Source: JAWKIW01 sp046331175
GTDB taxonomy: Bacteria > Actinomycetota > Acidimicrobiia > Acidimicrobiales > Acidimicrobilacustridaceae
Length of the DNA stretch: 64,000 bases
Direction of reading: 5' to 3'
NCBI GenBank assembly: GCA_046331175.1
Contig: JAXLRI010000007.1
Location: forward strand, 62,001-126,000
Part shown: one piece after another, positions 28,539-37,106 of the stretch
How the letters are laid out: every line of letters starts with the position of its first letter
Numbering within the stretch: position 1 is the stretch's first letter
The notes under the pieces: model-generated
Told to the model about the DNA's origin: nothing
The model's database searches: none
The model's input: the letters and a program-made list of their open reading frames with translations, nothing else
Position numbers and translations under genes: made by a program

Positions 28539-29030
28539 ATGGCCTCCACCGACGAGTACCTCGCCCGCTACGCCACCGCCCTGCAGCCCCACGTGCCCGA
28601 GCCCATCCGGGCGGTCGGCATCCTGTGTCGGCCCGGCGCCCTCGGCAACGCGCTCGTCTACCAGGCCTCGCCGATGGTGGCGATGATCCGCAACCGCTCG
28701 GCCAAGAAGGCCAGCGGTGGGCTGCCCCCCAACCTGGCGGTGGCGGCCACCGAGACCCGCGTCCACCTCTTCGACTATCGGCCCACCAACCGCGGGCTGA
28801 AGGTGAAGCGCGAGGTCCTCGTGCTCGACCGCAGCACGTTCCAGGTGGCATTCGACCAGCCCGGCACGCTCGCGCAACGGGTGCGCTTCTTCTTCGCCGA
28901 CGGCAGCCAGCTCGAGCTCGACGCCAACAAGACGCTGGCCAAGTGGTCCGACTTCCACACGCCGCTGTTCGCCGAGCTGGCCCGCCAGATCATGGTCCAC
29001 CCGCCGGCCTGGGCCGACGGCCCGGCCTGA
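28539..29030 (+). CDS. hypothetical PH-like domain protein
   Basis: The 163-residue soluble protein has alternating beta strands (TETRVHLFDYRP, LKVKREVLVLDRS, RVRFFFADGSQLELDAN) ending in a C-terminal helix, a pattern like bacterial pleckstrin-homology-type domains. An early helix carries a glycine/serine stretch (GNALVYQASPMVAMI). The ATG at 28539 follows the GAGCAAC repeat region. It faces a protein of the same size and similar layout across a short gap (29125-29613), and the two may be diverged paralogues. Confidence 0.7.
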   Translation: MASTDEYLARYATALQPHVPEPIRAVGILCRPGALGNALVYQASPMVAMIRNRSAKKASGGLPPNLAVAATETRVHLFDYRPTNRGLKVKREVLVLDRSTFQVAFDQPGTLAQRVRFFFADGSQLELDANKTLAKWSDFHTPLFAELARQIMVHPPAWADGPA

Positions 29031-29124
29031 CGATCGTGGTGGCGCTCTGGTCGGCGCCACCACCGCCAGCACCGCCGGGTGGCAGCGCGGATCCTCGGCC
29101 GCGCCGCCACCCGACCGGTGCCGA

Positions 29125-29613
29125 TCACCCGGCGGGAGGACCCCCGATCACCGAGCGGATCGCCTCGGCGAGCTCGGTCATCGGTGCCGTCTCGCCCGCC
29201 ACCTCCACGGGCACGCCGCGGATGGTGACCGCGATCGACTTCTTCTTGTGGCCTTCGAGGGTCACGGCCTGGACCGGGATGCGGGCCACCAGCTTGACCG
29301 GCGTCCGCTGTCGCATCCCGCCTGCCTTGAAGACCAGGAGGTTGTGCTGGTTGACCCCCCAGACCATGGCCTTGCAGAGGCCCAGCGCGTCCTGGGCCTT
29401 CAGGATGGCCCGGGCATCGCTCGCCTTCGTCGGCCGGGCAGGCATCGCGCCGCCGCGCGACGCCTCGGAGGCCGCGCCGATCGCTCCGCCGCCCAAGACC
29501 CCGCCCCACCCCTGGGGTGGCGTCCGGTGCAGGGCGGCGATCGCCAGCAGCTCGTGGCCGGGTGGAGGCTCGCTGCCCAGCACCTGATACGCCTGCGCCG
29601 CCAGGTCCGCCAT
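29125..29613 (-). CDS. hypothetical PH-like domain protein, possible paralogue of the facing gene
   Basis: The 162-residue product shares length and layout with the convergent neighbour: an N-terminal helix, a Gly/Ala-rich segment (GGVLGGGAIGAAS), then beta strands (NLLVFKAGGMRQR, TPVKLVARIPVQAVTLEG) and a final helix. No catalytic motif is visible. ATG 29613 begins the conserved region; the upstream frame is antisense or intergenic. Sequence identity to the neighbour is low by eye, so the paralogy is tentative. Confidence 0.68.
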   Translation of the reverse strand: MADLAAQAYQVLGSEPPPGHELLAIAALHRTPPQGWGGVLGGGAIGAASEASRGGAMPARPTKASDARAILKAQDALGLCKAMVWGVNQHNLLVFKAGGMRQRTPVKLVARIPVQAVTLEGHKKKSIAVTIRGVPVEVAGETAPMTELAEAIRSVIGGPPAG

Positions 29614-29686
29614 GACCGGTCCTCCCGCTCGTCCCCGCACCGCCCGACCGTCGGGCGAGGGGCTGGCGGACGATAGCGCGGCTCGA

Positions 29687-30532
29687 TCAGGCGGTGAAGC
29701 GGCAGCGGCCACCGTCGAGGACGGTGCGCCCGTCGCCGCCGGCGGTGCGGAAGGTCGCCTGGTCGCCGTCGACCCACATCGACACGGTGAGGGCCTCGCC
29801 CGGCAGGACCGGCGAGGAGAACCGCCCCTCCATGCCGCGGAAGCGCGACGGGTCGGACCCGCAGAGCGTGTGCAGCAGCGCCCGACCGGTGAAGCCGTAC
29901 GTGCACAGGCCGTGCAGGATGGGGCGGTCGAACCCGCCCATGGCAGCGAACGCGGGGTCGGAGTGCAGCGGGTTGCGGTCGCCCGAGAGGCGGTACAGCA
30001 GCGCCTGGTCGTCGCGGGTCTGGTAGGTGACGACGTGGTCGGGCTCGCGCTCGGGCGCCTCGTTCTTCGGCCCCGACGGGCCCCGGTCGCCACCGAAGCC
30101 GCCCTCGCCGCGGATGAACGCGGCGAAGGTGTTGCGGAACAGCGGCTCGCCGGTCTCGACGTTCGTCGAGGTCGACTCGCACACGATCAGCGCACCCTTG
30201 CCCTTGTCGTAGATCCCGGTGATCTCGCCGACCGTGCTGACCGTGCCCTTGACCGGGATCTCACCGAACAGCTCGATGGCCTGCTCGCCGTGCACGAGCA
30301 TGGCGGGGTTGAAGTCGCCGATCTTCGAGAAGGCGCCGAAGAACCCGGTGGCCAGCACCACGGCCATGGTCGGCAGCACCCGCTGCGGGGTGTCGCTGGT
30401 GTTCTCGGTGGTGAAGGCCAGCTCGTCGGTGCCGGCACCGACGCCGAGGGCGTAGAGGATGGCGTCCTTGGAGCCCCACGAGTGCTCGGTGGGCTCGCTG
30501 CGGGCGCCGACGGCGGAGGGGTCGATCGGCAC
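29687..30532 (-). CDS. MaoC-like (R)-specific enoyl-CoA hydratase
   Basis: The 281-residue protein is a double-hotdog hydratase like the hydratase-2 part of eukaryotic multifunctional enzyme type 2. The active-site motif DRNPLHSDPAFA near residue 197 carries the catalytic Asp/His pair, followed by the conserved HGLCTYG. GTG 30532 sits one base after the stop of the upstream SDR gene and behind AGGAGG, so the two are co-translated. Together they would hydrate a 2-enoyl-CoA to the (3R)-hydroxyacyl-CoA and oxidise it. Confidence 0.9.
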   Translation of the reverse strand: MPIDPSAVGARSEPTEHSWGSKDAILYALGVGAGTDELAFTTENTSDTPQRVLPTMAVVLATGFFGAFSKIGDFNPAMLVHGEQAIELFGEIPVKGTVSTVGEITGIYDKGKGALIVCESTSTNVETGEPLFRNTFAAFIRGEGGFGGDRGPSGPKNEAPEREPDHVVTYQTRDDQALLYRLSGDRNPLHSDPAFAAMGGFDRPILHGLCTYGFTGRALLHTLCGSDPSRFRGMEGRFSSPVLPGEALTVSMWVDGDQATFRTAGGDGRTVLDGGRCRFTA

Positions 30533-30533
30533 C

Positions 30534-31442
30534 TCAGGCCTCCTTGCGGTCGTGGCCGCTCATGTCGGCGTTGGGACGCGCCTTGCCGACCAGCTCCTCG
30601 ACCAGCGGGCCGATGGCCGACGGGTCGTCGACGGGCTCGACGGTGGGGCCGATGTGCCAGCCCTCGGAGATGCCGAGGCGCATGCCGGTCACATCGAAGA
30701 CCCGGCCGGTCACGCCGGCCGACTCGCTCGAGGCCAGCCACGTGACGATGGGGGCGATCCACCGCGGCGACATCTTCTCCTTGATGTCGTCGGGGGCCTG
30801 ACCCATGCCGAGGTTCTCGGTCATGCGGGTGAGGGCGGCGGGGGCGATGGCGTTGACGGTGACGCCGTAGCGGGCGAGCTCCATGGCGGCGATGACCGTG
30901 AAGGCGGCGATGCCCGCCTTGGCGGCGCCGTAGTTGGTCTGGCCGACGTTGCCGTAGATCCCCGAGGGCGACGACGTGTTGATGATCCGGCCGTCGACCT
31001 CGGCGCCGGCCTTGGACTGCTCACGCCAGTAGGCCGCGGCGTGGTGCGCCGGACCGGCGGTGCCCTTCAGGTGCACCTTGATGACCGCGTCCCACTCGGC
31101 CTCGCTCATGTTGGTGAGCATGCGGTCGCGCAGGATGCCGGCGTTGTTGATGAGCACGTCGAGCCGGCCGAAGGCCTCGACCGCCTGGTCGATCAGCGCC
31201 TTGGCGCCCGCCCAGTCGGAGATGTCGCTGGTGTTGGCCACCGCCTGCCCACCGGCGGCGACGATCTCGTCGACCACCTGCTGGGCCGGACCGGCCTCCG
31301 AGCCGCTCCCGTCCATGGAGCCGCCGAGGTCGTTCACCACGACCTTGGCCCCCTCCGCCGCCAGCATCAGGGCGTGCTCGCGCCCGATCCCCCGTCCCGC
31401 ACCGGTGACGATGCAGACGCGCCCCTCGCAGAGACCAGCCAT
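30534..31442 (-). CDS. short-chain dehydrogenase (MFE-2-type (3R)-hydroxyacyl-CoA dehydrogenase)
   Basis: The 302-residue SDR has the cofactor motif TGAGRGIG near residue 12, NNAG near 105 and a YGAAKAG active site near 175 with the catalytic Ser upstream. The segment AEGAKVVVNDLGGSMDG is typical of the dehydrogenase domain of multifunctional enzyme type 2. Together with the adjacent MaoC it forms a split version of that enzyme. A close paralogue lies at 56199-57140. Upstream is a TetR-like half-palindromic site (31464-31477). Confidence 0.9.
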   Translation of the reverse strand: MAGLCEGRVCIVTGAGRGIGREHALMLAAEGAKVVVNDLGGSMDGSGSEAGPAQQVVDEIVAAGGQAVANTSDISDWAGAKALIDQAVEAFGRLDVLINNAGILRDRMLTNMSEAEWDAVIKVHLKGTAGPAHHAAAYWREQSKAGAEVDGRIINTSSPSGIYGNVGQTNYGAAKAGIAAFTVIAAMELARYGVTVNAIAPAALTRMTENLGMGQAPDDIKEKMSPRWIAPIVTWLASSESAGVTGRVFDVTGMRLGISEGWHIGPTVEPVDDPSAIGPLVEELVGKARPNADMSGHDRKEA

Positions 31443-31463
31443 CCTGGACCCCCTTGCCTCTCT

Positions 31464-31477
31464 TGATCGGTCGGTCA
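31464..31477. promoter_or_regulatory. candidate TetR-type operator
   Basis: TGATCG-GT-CGGTCA is an inverted repeat with one mismatch, 22 bases upstream of the SDR start, resembling TGACCG-type TetR sites. It differs from the AACCTGAC operators further along the window. Confidence 0.35.
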
Positions 31478-31597
31478 GCAAGCAGCCTCGCACCGGCCCC
31501 GCCCACGACGCCAACCGGCCGCGACCGTCGAGCCGCCCGGCCGCGACCGGCGCCGGGTGACGCCACTCGTGCACCGCCACGTGCGAGGGTGGTGGTC

Positions 31598-33265
31598 GTG
31601 CCTGCTCGCCGTTCCGGCCGCCGCCGAGGCCCCGGTCGCACCCTCCTGATCGCCGCCCTCGTCGTCGTCGGCGTGCTGGTCGTCGGCCTCGTCGCCTTCG
31701 GCGTCGACAGCGCACGCGCCAGCGACGAGGTGCCCCGCAACGTGGCCATCGACGGCACCGCGGTGGGCGGGATGAACGGCCCCGACCTGTGGCGGGCCAC
31801 CCACCAGGTGGCCGACCAGTGGGCGGCAGTGCCCGTCACCGTCACCACGCCCAAGGGCGAGCAGACCACCACGCTCGGCGCCCTCGGCGTCCGGGTCGAC
31901 GAGCGCGCGCTGGCCCAGCAGGCGTGGGACGCCAGGGCCGGCGGCTTCCTCCTGGCCCGCCCCGTGGCCTGGATCACCTCGTTCTTCGACCAGCGAACCA
32001 TCGCCCCCACCTTCACGGTCGACCCCTCGGCCGCCACCACCGCCCTCGCTCCGCTCGAGGCGCAGGTGAACGTGCCGCCCACCGAGCCCAACCTCTCGTC
32101 CACCGGCTCGTCGATCGCGCTGGTGGCCGGCGTGCCCGGCCAGACCATCGATGCCGCAGCCGCGGCCGACGCCGCCGCCACCGCCGCCCGCCAGAGCCAG
32201 CGCACCATCACCGTGGCCGCCCCCGTCGTGCCACTGCCCCCCAAGACGACCGACGCCCAGGTGCAGACCCTCGTCGACCAGGCCAACCAGCTCACCGACA
32301 AGCGGCTGTCGATCTACCTCGGCAACAAGAGCGGCGTCGTCGACGCCAAGATCCTGCGTTCGTGGCTCACGGCCTCGCTCGGGCCCAACGGGCTCGTGCT
32401 GTCGGTCGACCCGGCCAAGGTGAGCGAGGACGTCACCCGCATCCTCGGCACCGTGGGCACGCCGGTGGTCGAGACCGGCTTCACGGTCGGCCCCGACGGC
32501 AAGGTCGCGGTGGTGCCCGGCACCGCCGGCCAGCGCTGCTGCACACCCGAGTCGGTGTCGGGCATCGTCACCGCGCTGCAGCAGGGCAAGGGCCGGGTCG
32601 ACCTCCAGCTCGAGACCGTGCAGCCCGCCCACGACAAGGCCTGGGCCGACAAGCTCGGCATCACCACCCAGATCGCCACCTTCACCACGCCCTACCCTGC
32701 CGGCCAGCCCCGGGTCACCAACATCCACCGGTTCGCCGACCTGATGAAGGGCAAGGTGATCGAGCCCGGCGCCACCCTCTCGCTCAACGAGGCGGTGGGC
32801 CAGCGCACCGAGGCCAAGGGCTTCGTGAAGGCCCCGGTGATCTACGACAGCAAGTACGACGAGGACGTCGGCGGCGGCGTGTCCCAGTTCGCGGCGACCA
32901 CGTTCAACGCCGCCTTCTTCGGTGGGCTCGACATCCCCGCCTACCAGATGCACTCGATCTACATCGACCGCTACCCGTACGGGCGCGAGGCCACGATCTC
33001 GTGGACCAGCCCCGACCTGAAGATCCGCAACAACACGCCCTACGGCGTGCTGGTCTGGCCCACCTACACCGACACCTCGGTGACGGTCACCCTCTACTCC
33101 ACGCCCTTCATGAAGGGCGACCAGACCAACCAGACCAAGGAGCCCAAGGGCCCCTGCACGAAGGTCACCACCGAGCGCACGCGCACCGCGGTCGCCGACG
33201 GCAAGACCAGCACCGACACCTTCGTGGGGCTCTACCAGCCCTCCGAGGGCGTCAAGTGCGACTGA
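31598..33265 (+). CDS. VanW-family envelope protein with peptidoglycan-binding-like domains
   Basis: The 555-residue protein has a basic start, one transmembrane helix (LLIAALVVVGVLVVGLVAFGV) and a large extracellular part. Two PG_binding_4-like repeats (residues about 40-350) precede a VanW domain (residues about 390-510; HRFADLMKGKVIEPGATLSLNEAVG and GGGVSQFAATTFNAAFFGGL). VanW proteins accompany vancomycin resistance genes and cell-envelope loci; their activity is not established. The start is uncertain: in-frame GTGs lie at 31589, 31592 and 31598, and the last fits the GAGGG site best. Confidence 0.85.
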   Translation: MPARRSGRRRGPGRTLLIAALVVVGVLVVGLVAFGVDSARASDEVPRNVAIDGTAVGGMNGPDLWRATHQVADQWAAVPVTVTTPKGEQTTTLGALGVRVDERALAQQAWDARAGGFLLARPVAWITSFFDQRTIAPTFTVDPSAATTALAPLEAQVNVPPTEPNLSSTGSSIALVAGVPGQTIDAAAAADAAATAARQSQRTITVAAPVVPLPPKTTDAQVQTLVDQANQLTDKRLSIYLGNKSGVVDAKILRSWLTASLGPNGLVLSVDPAKVSEDVTRILGTVGTPVVETGFTVGPDGKVAVVPGTAGQRCCTPESVSGIVTALQQGKGRVDLQLETVQPAHDKAWADKLGITTQIATFTTPYPAGQPRVTNIHRFADLMKGKVIEPGATLSLNEAVGQRTEAKGFVKAPVIYDSKYDEDVGGGVSQFAATTFNAAFFGGLDIPAYQMHSIYIDRYPYGREATISWTSPDLKIRNNTPYGVLVWPTYTDTSVTVTLYSTPFMKGDQTNQTKEPKGPCTKVTTERTRTAVADGKTSTDTFVGLYQPSEGVKCD

Positions 33266-33295
33266 CCGAGCCGCGTCGCTGAGCGGTCGGAGCGG

Positions 33296-36200
33296 TCAGG
33301 CCTCGAGCAGGGCGGCCTGGGCGGTGGCGTCGTCGACGACCACGCCCCCGCCGTGGTCGACCAGCACCCGCACGTCGGCAGCATGGGCCACCTGCTCGCG
33401 GTGGGTGACGAACACGGTCGTGCCGGTGCGGCGGGCCAGGGCGTCGAGCACGGCCAGCTCGGTGCGCTCGTCGAGGGCCGACGTCGACTCGTCGAGCACG
33501 AGCACGTCGGGGGCCACCAGCCAGGCCCGGGCCAGGGCCACCAGCTGGCGCTGCTGGGGGGTCAGGTTGATGCCCTCCTCGAGCACCGGCGCGTCGAGGC
33601 CACCCGGCAGGTCGGCGAGCCCGGCGGTCGCGCCCACCGCGGCCACCGCCGCCTCGAGCTCGACGCGCGGAGCATCCGGACGGCCGTAGGCGACGTTGTC
33701 GGCGACGGTGCCGCCGAACAGGAACGGCTCTTGGGGGACGACCCCGATGCGGCGGCGCACCGACGCCAGGGTGAGGTCGCGCAGGTCGACCCCTCCGACC
33801 CGCACCGCGCCCCGATCGGGGTCGTACACGCGGGTGACCAGCTTGGCCACCGTCGACTTGCCCGCCCCGGTCGGGCCGACGACCGCGATGGTCCGCCCGG
33901 CCGGCAGCCGCAGCGACGTGCCGGCCAGCACCTCTCGCGTGGTGCCCGGGTAGCGGAAGTGCACGTCGTCGAGCTCGATGTCGCCGGGCAGCGCGTCGCA
34001 GTCGACGGCGTCGGGTCGCTCCACCGGCAGGACGTCGGCCTCGTAGGGCTGGCGCAGGCGATCGAACGAGACCCGGGCCCGCAGCTGCTGCTGCAGCAGG
34101 TTGCCCAGCTCCATGATCGGGTTGAGGGCCTGCTGGAGGTAGAGCCGCACGGTCAGCATGGCGCCGATCGAAAGGGCGCCGCCGAGCACCAGCTCGCCCG
34201 ACCGCCACATGATGAGGGCACCGCCGATCTCGGCGATCCACTGGATGGCCATGCCGTAGCCGCCGGCGAGGAGCGCCGCCCAGCGCTCGGCCCGGCGCAG
34301 GCGCTCGGCCAGCTCGTCGAACGACGCCCCCGCCTCGACCCCGGCCCCGGCCGCATCCAGCGCGGCCCGGCCGTTGTAGTCCTCCTCGAGCCGGGCGATG
34401 ACGTCGCCGAGGGCAGCCCGCTGGCGCAGGTAGGCGCGACGGGCCAGGGGCACCTCGATCAGGGTGACGACCACGGCGGTGGCGACGACGCCCAGGATGA
34501 CGAACACCAGCTGCGCTCCGACCAGGGCCATGAACAGCACGGCGAAGCACAGGGTCAGCACGACGGTGACCAGGCGGGTGGCCACGGCCCGGGCGAAGGT
34601 GGTGACCTCCTCGAGGTCGTGGAGCACCCGGGTGGCGACGTAGCCGGGCAGCTCGCGGTCGTAGTAGGCGAGGCCGAGCCAGGCGAGGCGGCGCACCAGG
34701 CGGACGCGCAACAGGTAGAGCATCCCGTTGGCGAGCCGGGCGGCGTTGACGTCGAACCACCACTGCGCCAGCGCACCCACGGCCGCCAGCGCCACCAGGA
34801 TGACGGCGTAGCGGGTGGTCTGACCTCCGGACTCGATGGCGTCGTTGACCTCGCCGAACAGCCACTGCGGGGCCAGCCCGATGAGGGTGATGGCCACCAT
34901 CACCCCGGACAGGGCCGGGAGCGCCCGACGGAAGGGCCGGGCCAGGTTGGCCAGCCTCGGCGGTGCCGGGTCGTCCTCGTCGGCGTCGTCGCACCGGGGC
35001 TCGTCGTCGGCCAGCACCACCGGCGGCGGTCCGGGGGCCTCCTCGACGGGGGGGCCGCCGTCGCCGTGCACGGCGGCCATGGCCAGGTCGAGCGCCACGG
35101 CCTGGGGTCGCCCGGGTTCGAGCGCCGCCGCCGTCGACGATGGGTCGGCGGCGACCGCGGTCGCCGGGGCCGCGTCCACCGCGGGACCGAGGTCGACCAC
35201 CTGGTCGACCGCCGCCGCCGCCGACGGGCGGGTGCTGAGGTACAGCACCACGAGGTCGGGGTAGGCCGCCCGGATGGCGGCCAGGATCTCGGCCTCCATG
35301 GCGGTGTGGACGCCCGAGAGCGCCTCCACCAGCACCAGCACGCGGGGCTCGGCCAGCAGCGCCTGGGCCAGGGCGAGCCGCTGGCGCTGGCCGCCCGAGA
35401 GGTTCATGGCCCGGTCGCCGAGGACCTCGTCGAGCCCGCCCGGCAGCGTGGCCACCACCTCGTCGGCGCGGGCCGAGCGAAGGGCGCGCTCCAGGTCGGC
35501 GGCCCGGTCGTCGGCGGCCCGGTCGTCGGCGGCGGCGCGACCGTCGAGCCCGGACGCGGTGGCACCCAGCAGCAGGTTGTCGCGCACGGACCGGGCGAAC
35601 AGGTAGGGCTCGCTGTCGAGCACCCGCAGCCGAGCACGAGCCGACCAGGAGGGCAGCTCGTGGAGGTCGGCCTCCTCCAGCCAGACCGACCCGCCGATCG
35701 CCGGCGCCGCGCCGGTGAGCACCCGGGCCACGGCCGGCAGGGACAGCGCCGCCGGGGCGGTGACGAGGGCGACGGTGCCGGGCGCGACCGCCACCGAGGT
35801 CGGCTCGGTGACCTCGCCGCCGGGGACCGCCAGCGACAGGTGCTCGCAGCCCCACCCCACCCGGGGCCGGCCGAACGGGTCGGCCTCGTCGCCGCCGGAC
35901 CGGTCGTCACCGACGATGCGGTCGCCGACGCCGACCCCGCCGGGGTCCACCAGCTCACCGATGCGCGAGCTGCCGGTGCGAGCGAAGCTCCATCCGTCGA
36001 GGATGGTGGTGAACGACTGGGCGAAGAACACGACCTGGCCCGAGCCGACGAAGAACACGAGGAACTGGCCGGTCGTGAGCGAGCCGCCCTGCACCGCCCG
36101 TGCGCCCAGGAGCAGCAGGGCCGCCTGGCTGAGCGCCGGCACCAGCCGCAACAGGGCGTTGGCCCGGGCCAGGACCCGCACGCGCGTGAGGGCGAACCGG

Positions 36201-36952
36201 TAAGCGCGACGGGCCGCCCTCGCCACCCCGGCCACGACCGACGGCTCGCGCCCGAACAGCTTCACGACCCGGATGCCGCGGATCGGCTCGTCGATGGCCC
36301 GGGTGACCTCGGCCGTCTCCTGCAGCTGCAGCCACGACAGGGATCGGATGCGTCCCCGGATCCGCAGCACCAGGTACAGGTTCACGGGCAGGCACGAGAA
36401 CGTCACCAGCATCAGCGGGAGGTTCAGGTAGCCGAGGTAGACCATGCCGGCCAGCACGGCCGGGGCCCCGGCCAGCAGCACCGGCACGAGGTAGACGACG
36501 TTGTTCAGCTGCGCCAGGTCGGCGACCGAGCGGGTGACGACCTGACCGGTGGCCACGTCGTCGTCGTCGACCTGCTCGGCCAGCAGCGAGCGGTGCAGCA
36601 CCGTGCGGACGCGGTACTCGATGGTCCACCGGACCCGGGTCATCATCAGCACCGAGCCGACGGTCAGGGTCACGTAGAGGACGCCGAGGGTCGCCATGCG
36701 GACCACCAGCGGTCCGAGCGGCGCCGTCCGGTTCGTCACCCCCTCGTCGACCACCGCCACCGCGGCCTGACCGAGGGCGATCTGGAACAGGAAGCCGACG
36801 GCCGAGATGGCGATGGCGGCCCCCAGCCACCACCGCTGCTCCTTGACGAGCTGCCAGAGCAGCGTCTTGGCCGGCGCCCGGCCGACGAGGACCGACACCT
36901 GCCGGCGCGCCGCGCGCACGAGCGATCGGTGGCCGCCTCCCCCGTCCCCCAT
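33296..36952 (-). CDS. fused ABC exporter (TMD-NBD-TMD-NBD) with asymmetric ATP sites
   Basis: The 1218-residue protein joins two ABC exporter halves. TMD1 spans about residues 30-330 and NBD1 about 360-640; after a Pro/Asp-rich linker TMD2 spans about 690-950 and NBD2 about 990-1215. NBD1 has lost its Walker A (APAALSLPA near residue 394), has Val for the Walker B Asp (VLVLVEA), but keeps a perfect LSGGQRQRLALAQ signature. NBD2 keeps Walker A (GPTGAGKST near 1024) and Walker B (VLVLDEST), but its signature is LTPQQ. In a head-to-tail dimer this leaves one canonical and one dead site, as in heterodimeric exporters. The exported compound is unknown. Confidence 0.92.
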   Translation of the reverse strand: MGDGGGGHRSLVRAARRQVSVLVGRAPAKTLLWQLVKEQRWWLGAAIAISAVGFLFQIALGQAAVAVVDEGVTNRTAPLGPLVVRMATLGVLYVTLTVGSVLMMTRVRWTIEYRVRTVLHRSLLAEQVDDDDVATGQVVTRSVADLAQLNNVVYLVPVLLAGAPAVLAGMVYLGYLNLPLMLVTFSCLPVNLYLVLRIRGRIRSLSWLQLQETAEVTRAIDEPIRGIRVVKLFGREPSVVAGVARAARRAYRFALTRVRVLARANALLRLVPALSQAALLLLGARAVQGGSLTTGQFLVFFVGSGQVVFFAQSFTTILDGWSFARTGSSRIGELVDPGGVGVGDRIVGDDRSGGDEADPFGRPRVGWGCEHLSLAVPGGEVTEPTSVAVAPGTVALVTAPAALSLPAVARVLTGAAPAIGGSVWLEEADLHELPSWSARARLRVLDSEPYLFARSVRDNLLLGATASGLDGRAAADDRAADDRAADLERALRSARADEVVATLPGGLDEVLGDRAMNLSGGQRQRLALAQALLAEPRVLVLVEALSGVHTAMEAEILAAIRAAYPDLVVLYLSTRPSAAAAVDQVVDLGPAVDAAPATAVAADPSSTAAALEPGRPQAVALDLAMAAVHGDGGPPVEEAPGPPPVVLADDEPRCDDADEDDPAPPRLANLARPFRRALPALSGVMVAITLIGLAPQWLFGEVNDAIESGGQTTRYAVILVALAAVGALAQWWFDVNAARLANGMLYLLRVRLVRRLAWLGLAYYDRELPGYVATRVLHDLEEVTTFARAVATRLVTVVLTLCFAVLFMALVGAQLVFVILGVVATAVVVTLIEVPLARRAYLRQRAALGDVIARLEEDYNGRAALDAAGAGVEAGASFDELAERLRRAERWAALLAGGYGMAIQWIAEIGGALIMWRSGELVLGGALSIGAMLTVRLYLQQALNPIMELGNLLQQQLRARVSFDRLRQPYEADVLPVERPDAVDCDALPGDIELDDVHFRYPGTTREVLAGTSLRLPAGRTIAVVGPTGAGKSTVAKLVTRVYDPDRGAVRVGGVDLRDLTLASVRRRIGVVPQEPFLFGGTVADNVAYGRPDAPRVELEAAVAAVGATAGLADLPGGLDAPVLEEGINLTPQQRQLVALARAWLVAPDVLVLDESTSALDERTELAVLDALARRTGTTVFVTHREQVAHAADVRVLVDHGGGVVVDDATAQAALLEA

Positions 36953-37106
36953 GGGCCGAGCCTGCCATCCCTGGGCTACGGGCGCTGTATGGACGACGCC
37001 GCCGACCGGATCGGCCCCTGGGCGGAGGGCCCACTACCCTGACCGAGCCGGCCGGGCGGGAACCGACCGACGCGACGCACCCGCACCACCCTCGGGGGGA
37101 TCCGCC

